Assembly (NCBI GenBank): GCA_020650975.1
Contig: JAIPMN010000953.1
Span: 1 to 24,231 of the forward strand
Reading direction: 5' to 3'
DNA from: Apostichopus californicus
Lineage: Eukaryota > Echinodermata > Holothuroidea > Aspidochirotida > Stichopodidae
Length of the DNA stretch: 24,231 nucleotides
Under the pieces are notes generated by a model. It was not told the DNA's origin. It saw only the letters and a list, made by a program, of their open reading frames with translations, and did no database searches. The stretch's first letter is position 1. Each line of letters starts with the position of its first letter. Shown here in pieces: positions 19,990-24,231 of the stretch. The translations under genes were made by a program, and so were the position numbers.

Positions 19990-20879
19990 ATACTGACTAT
20001 AAAACATATTAAAATATTTTCTCAGTTTTATATTATCATACAATTTTGGTGATCAACAGATGTATGATCACCAATTTCGAATGCTGAGAAAAATTTACAA
20101 GACATGGCATTAACCAATTACCGTACAGTTGTTATAAACTCTATGTACAGACATTGATGTATTAACCAAAAATGAAAGTGTATAGCCAATACCTCTTAAA
20201 CAACCAAGGCTATAATACACAATGAATCAACCCTTGCCTGGCACATAAATACTATTCCTTTTGATGCTTTGTTATGTACACCACAATGAACTAATCCACC
20301 CACCCATGCAACTCTGTATGACACTAATAAAGACTGTGTAGGCCAAGGTGAATGACCTTAACAACAATAACCTTCCCAATTATGGTTATTATTAATCACC
20401 AGGCAATGCTTTGGTAAGTACAGTTGCAGTATCATCCATTGAGTTCAAATTTACTTTCACACTTACAGTAGATGTAAAGGAGCACTTTGGCACCAATAAT
20501 AAACACAGGTATAAACTTCAACTAAAATTAATTCCAGGAAAAGGATGGTCAATGACCTCCTCAATACCATTAACACTACATACAGTACTAATCAGGGTCA
20601 GGTAAAAATGAAAAACAATTTGTAATCAATATGCAGGCGGAAAAAACAAACTTTGCACGACATGTTAATTTATCGAGTTTTTAACCAGAGTACTGTAACT
20701 TTATTAAACTGAGCAAGAGGGGTGATCGTGACTACTAATTTGCAATGATCTATATCAGCAAAGGTCAAGGACCTAATAAAGCTAAGTACTCAGAAAACAA
20801 AACAATGCATACCTAGTTTCTGTTCTTTCATCTCCACAGAGGATATTAAACTATTAACTAATCCATCTGTGTTAGTGCA

Positions 20880-20904
20880 GGGAGCTGCTACTCTAGCAGC
20901 TCCC
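20880..20904. repeat. Perfect 10-bp stem, 5-base loop hairpin
   Basis: GGGAGCTGCT (20880-20889), loop ACTCT, AGCAGCTCCC (20895-20904). Weaker pairing continues outward (AACTAATCCAT upstream against ATGGAT-type text downstream). Not followed by a T run and not in a gene, so no function is assigned. Confidence 0.8.
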
Positions 20905-21671
20905 TGGTTTAAGTTAGTTTATGGATCAGGAAGCCTCACACAGTAGCTTATTTGAGACCCTATCCGTGTTAGATCGTGGGTGAACACCGGCTTATTTCAA
21001 GCCTTCTCTTTTTCGATAAGTGTTCAGAGGATAACGAGGCAGGGATGTGAATTCCCTCACATTCCTGCTCCCTGGACCGCCATTTAATGTCCCCATCCGA
21101 CAGACAAGTGTATATACCCAGCATCTGACCACTTTCTCAAATACCGAGGTAGGCAAAGGCACCCCATTCGACATCACTGCGGTGTGTTCATGTATCGACA
21201 ACGATGATTCCTTACTGGGCTAGATGATGAATCAAGCTGGAACATCAGCAGACCACTGTAGTACTTAGCAAACTTCTTACACATCAGACGTTCAATTACA
21301 TACTATAGCATAGTTTGTTGCTGTACTTCCTCCCACACATTACAAATGTAAAAGCCACATTACATATTCCAACAAATTTTCAATTTGCTAGCAAACGTGT
21401 TTGGCTTGATATGGAAGCAAACTGACTTTTATAGTTCTAAGGAAATCAAATTTCTTTTGACGAACTTCAAGTATATGCATACTTTTGTTTTGTACTTTGT
21501 CTTCAACTTTCTTTGCAACAAATAACAACAATAGGAATAAGGAAAATAATTCTCATTTTCATTATAAATTTTTCATTTTTGAAAATATCGAAATGCATGG
21601 TGTACAACATGCGTAATGTACAGTATACTGTATTGTAAAGTACAAACAGTATGACAGTTGTTAAAAAAAAT

Positions 21672-21683
21672 GGGGGGGGGGGG
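21672..21683 (+). repeat. Homopolymer G run (12)
   Basis: A-run followed by twelve G. Similar runs occur at 4446-4456 (11 G) and 24215-24228 (14 G). Confidence 0.9.
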
Positions 21684-23076
21684 TTTGAGGGATATTTGTT
21701 ATATAATTGTCAACTTGGCCTTGATCTAACCATACCTGTGAATCATTACGGTCTTACATGCAATTTTTACATTTATGGTTGAAATGAAGTTAAGCAGATT
21801 CTTGAAAATGGCGACTTTAATTTGGTGTTGGAACATTTCTGTAAAATCTCCAGCTTTTTGAGAATTACAAATCTCCATTTTTTTTTTTCAGATCAAGATT
21901 TACATTTTTGGGGCAATGATGACAAGTCTTTATTCAACATTCCCACCAGCCTAAGAATCTCTTGTTCCTAATTAAATAACGAGAAATTTGAAATCCGGGA
22001 TGTTTTTATTATTTTTGGGTATATTTCACGTCTACTAGGTGCTAAATTGCACATCAGACGGTCATAACATTTTTTAATAGGATTTTCAGAGACACTTTTA
22101 ACCTATAAAAGGAACTTTATAAATTAAACGTCAAAAACGAAGAACATAAAGTAACATCATTATTGCTCAATCAAACTCAACAAATCTGTTGATAAAGACT
22201 GATAAAATTATAAATCAAGATTACTTCTTTTTATTTTCTTTAATTTACATCACCGATGGGAAGAAACATCTTCTGTAGAGCATCCAAACATAGCGACTGC
22301 ATGCACAGCAAACATTGCAGATATCTATATAGTCAGCGAAAATTGATGACTGCAGGCAGTGAATTTTCCAAATAATTCAAAGTACAAGATCCTTATAATA
22401 TGCTGAAGAACATTTCTTCTGCCCATTTGTGAGAATTCTTCAAATTAAGTGCCCTAGGACGGACGTTCTACGTGAGAATTCTGTCAAATACGATAAATGA
22501 AGACCTTCGTTGGAAACCTACTATACTTGCAGACAGGATGCATGGCAGTGAATGTCATAAATCAGTACATCAGGTCTGCACAGTGCATAGTCTAATGAAA
22601 TGCCCAAACAGTAAAATGGCAAAAATCAGTAAATTATACATAATTCATGCATACATTATATATAAATAGCATCAGGAAAATTTACAATGTTCTTTTACAC
22701 CATATACCCAGTTATTTTCACAATATATACAAACATATGCATATATCAGCTCTTAATTCAATATGTATAGGACTACACAGATGTGTGTGTGTTTGTTCTT
22801 TTTATAAATTATCATTCGTTATTGTACTGTATATATGCATACCATAAAGGTAAATGGGTATTGTACAGTAACATAGCATAATTCATGACTACACACTATC
22901 ACTGTATGGCCAATAGACCTGTACACAAACTACAGTAAAAGAACTACAGTGCCTTTGTCCCAGATATACATTACAGTCTAAAAAAAAAAAATTAAAAAAA
23001 TAAATAATAAAAAAAAAAAATGTTAGCAAACTGCTCATCCACTCACTAAAGAGCCTGTGTAAGAGAATGTGTAAAT

Positions 23077-23212
23077 GTAAGTTGGCCTGACGTTTCGATC
23101 CTAGCAGGATCTTCTTCAGAGGCTACAGTAAAGTACAGTACAAGTCATTTAGCCTCTGTCATTTAGCTTCTGAAGAAGATTCTGTTAAGATCGAAACATC
23201 AGGCCAACTTAC
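23077..23212. repeat. Inverted repeat with 49-bp arms
   Basis: Left arm 23077-23125 begins GTAAGTTGGCCTGACG and contains GATCTTCTTCAGAGGCTA. Right arm 23164-23212 is its reverse complement, with 44 of 49 positions matching and a 38-base spacer that includes AGTACAGTAC. The distal 24 bases differ at one position. The GGCCTGA(C/T)GTTTCGATC...TCTTCTTCAGA text is a widespread animal repeat pattern to my recollection. It is probably a foldback MITE, or two insertions head to head. Confidence 0.85.
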
Positions 23213-24231
23213 TTTTACACAGTCTAATTAATAATTACATTCTGGTCTACTCTTCCCCTGCAACTGCTGCGGTATGTAGCCTCACTTCCATGTAACACCA
23301 CCGCTAGTATACTCGGATAAAAAACTCACTCAACGTCACTTTAATTTCTTGCTTAATCAGAACCTGAACAATAAATGTATCTATGGTTTTATTTCTTAAC
23401 TCATATGTGGTTGAAATTAAATGCAGACGTACATGCATCGCAGAAATATTCTGTGAAAGGGGTAAAGGTGAGGGAGAATAGAATTCGTTTTTTTTTCTTT
23501 CTGGCTAATTAGGAATATGAGTAACTTCAAATGGTCAGACATCTTTGGTGAGTCACCTGGGGGGCAAGGAACGCTTGAATGAGCTTGAAAAGAGCATTGA
23601 CCCTACGACTAATGAGCGACCTTATCTTTGAGGTTCAACTTTTCACTTTTGTGCATTAACATGGTGCATGATCTTATGTACTGTAGTTATATCAGACAAC
23701 AAAGCAGGAGAATACAATATATACCACTAATTATTTAAAGACCAATCAAAAGTAAAAATGTCACAAGGTACACTAAGGAGTGACCATAATTAGGAACATG
23801 GTTTTCTACTACATTATGGCACATGGTTGGATACGTTTCAAACAAATCTTGTTGTATTCTTTGCAAGGGATTCCACATGAAACAGAATATATATGTTTTT
23901 CTTCTTCTTTGGTATTCAAGAATGCCTTGAAATGATCAGGATTATTTGTGGTTGGGTTAACTTTCATACACATTGATTCAAGTATCGGGATTAAGTGCTT
24001 TAAATATAGGAAGCATGTTCTTCCTGGAATTCCCATCCCTGTATGTGATACAAATCACGTCCATAGGGAAGATGCCCCCTACAGAGTGTCCCAAAATGTT
24101 CTAGGTTGGAAGATGTCGTTAAATCATGGAGTTGTTATGGAACAACTACCTGGTTAAATGTCACAGTCACACTGTATCATGACACCTTTGACCCCTGGCA
24201 TTCAAAGTGTGGGAGGGGGGGGGGGGGGTGG
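23213..24231. other. Unannotated right edge
   Basis: AT-rich with no supported exon. The window ends in a 14-base G run (24215-24228). Small open frames on both strands near 23809-24157 overlap each other and show no domain. Confidence 0.45.

Larger units (their letters stand above)
19990..23076. other. Intergenic DNA, no gene seen
   Basis: Besides the hairpin at 20880 and a 12-base G run at 21672-21683, there is a less AT-rich island at about 20930-21230. On minus it reads CTGTCGGATGGGGACATTAAATGGCGG, text that resembles dispersed repeats I have met in marine invertebrates, but I cannot name a family. The open frames are short and unremarkable. Confidence 0.4.

Noticed and set aside
20992-21201. 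69-residue minus frame in a less AT-rich island
   Set aside because: The DNA looks like part of a dispersed repeat, and the peptide has no recognisable domain or splice context.
1-24231. CRISPR arrays, operons or other prokaryotic systems
   Set aside because: Spliced gene structure, SINE and LINE sequences show animal DNA; no regularly spaced repeat-spacer array is present.

Overview
This is an AT-rich eukaryotic (animal) window. It has no bacterial-style gene packing: most of it is intron or intergenic DNA with microsatellites, homopolymer runs, a tRNA-derived SINE, a LINE 3' end, a MITE-like inverted repeat and a degenerate AGGTCA-rich tandem repeat. The repeat style (SINE with a CATA tail, LINE tail reading 'tacagcgctttgagat...ggaaggcgctttataaa', TGACCTTTGACCT repeats) and the gene content suggest a marine invertebrate deuterostome. 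An echinoderm such as a sea cucumber is my best guess, but that is inference from memory of repeat style, not something proved here.

The one gene I can support is on the minus strand. Six coding exons join with fully compatible intron phases (1-1-1-0-0): 12105-10548, 9595-9362, 8469-8230, 7549-7488, 6568-6302 and 5575-5519. The 2418-nt CDS encodes 805 residues. The C-terminal third is a Bcl-2 family core: BH3 (IADRLAQIGDQVVQEY) in exon 3, a helical BH1-region equivalent in exon 5 and BH2 (WIDSQGGW) at the end of exon 5, followed by a short acidic tail with no membrane anchor. The arrangement (acidic lead-in to BH3, no NWGR BH1, BH2 close to an acidic C-terminus) most resembles vertebrate BCL2L14 (Bcl-G). 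The N-terminal ~600 residues are a disordered Ser/Lys/Arg-rich extension that I do not recognise. The last intron falls directly after the BH2 GGW codon in phase 0, the position of the intron in vertebrate BCL2 and BCL2L1. Reading through that donor gives a 7-residue alternative tail.

Layout: 1-1210 short tandem repeats; 1211-5518 downstream flank and probable 3'UTR; 5519-12146 the Bcl-2-like gene, whose introns hold the SINE, a 10-bp minisatellite, one copy of a dispersed repeat and the ~145-bp AGGTCA repeat; 12147-18770 upstream flank (5' noncoding exons and promoter not resolved), with the second dispersed-repeat copy at 14.8 kb and two DR1 motifs near 17.9 kb; 18770-19125 LINE 3' fragment; 19590-19955 MITE-like element; 20880 perfect hairpin; 23077-23212 long inverted repeat; remainder unannotated.
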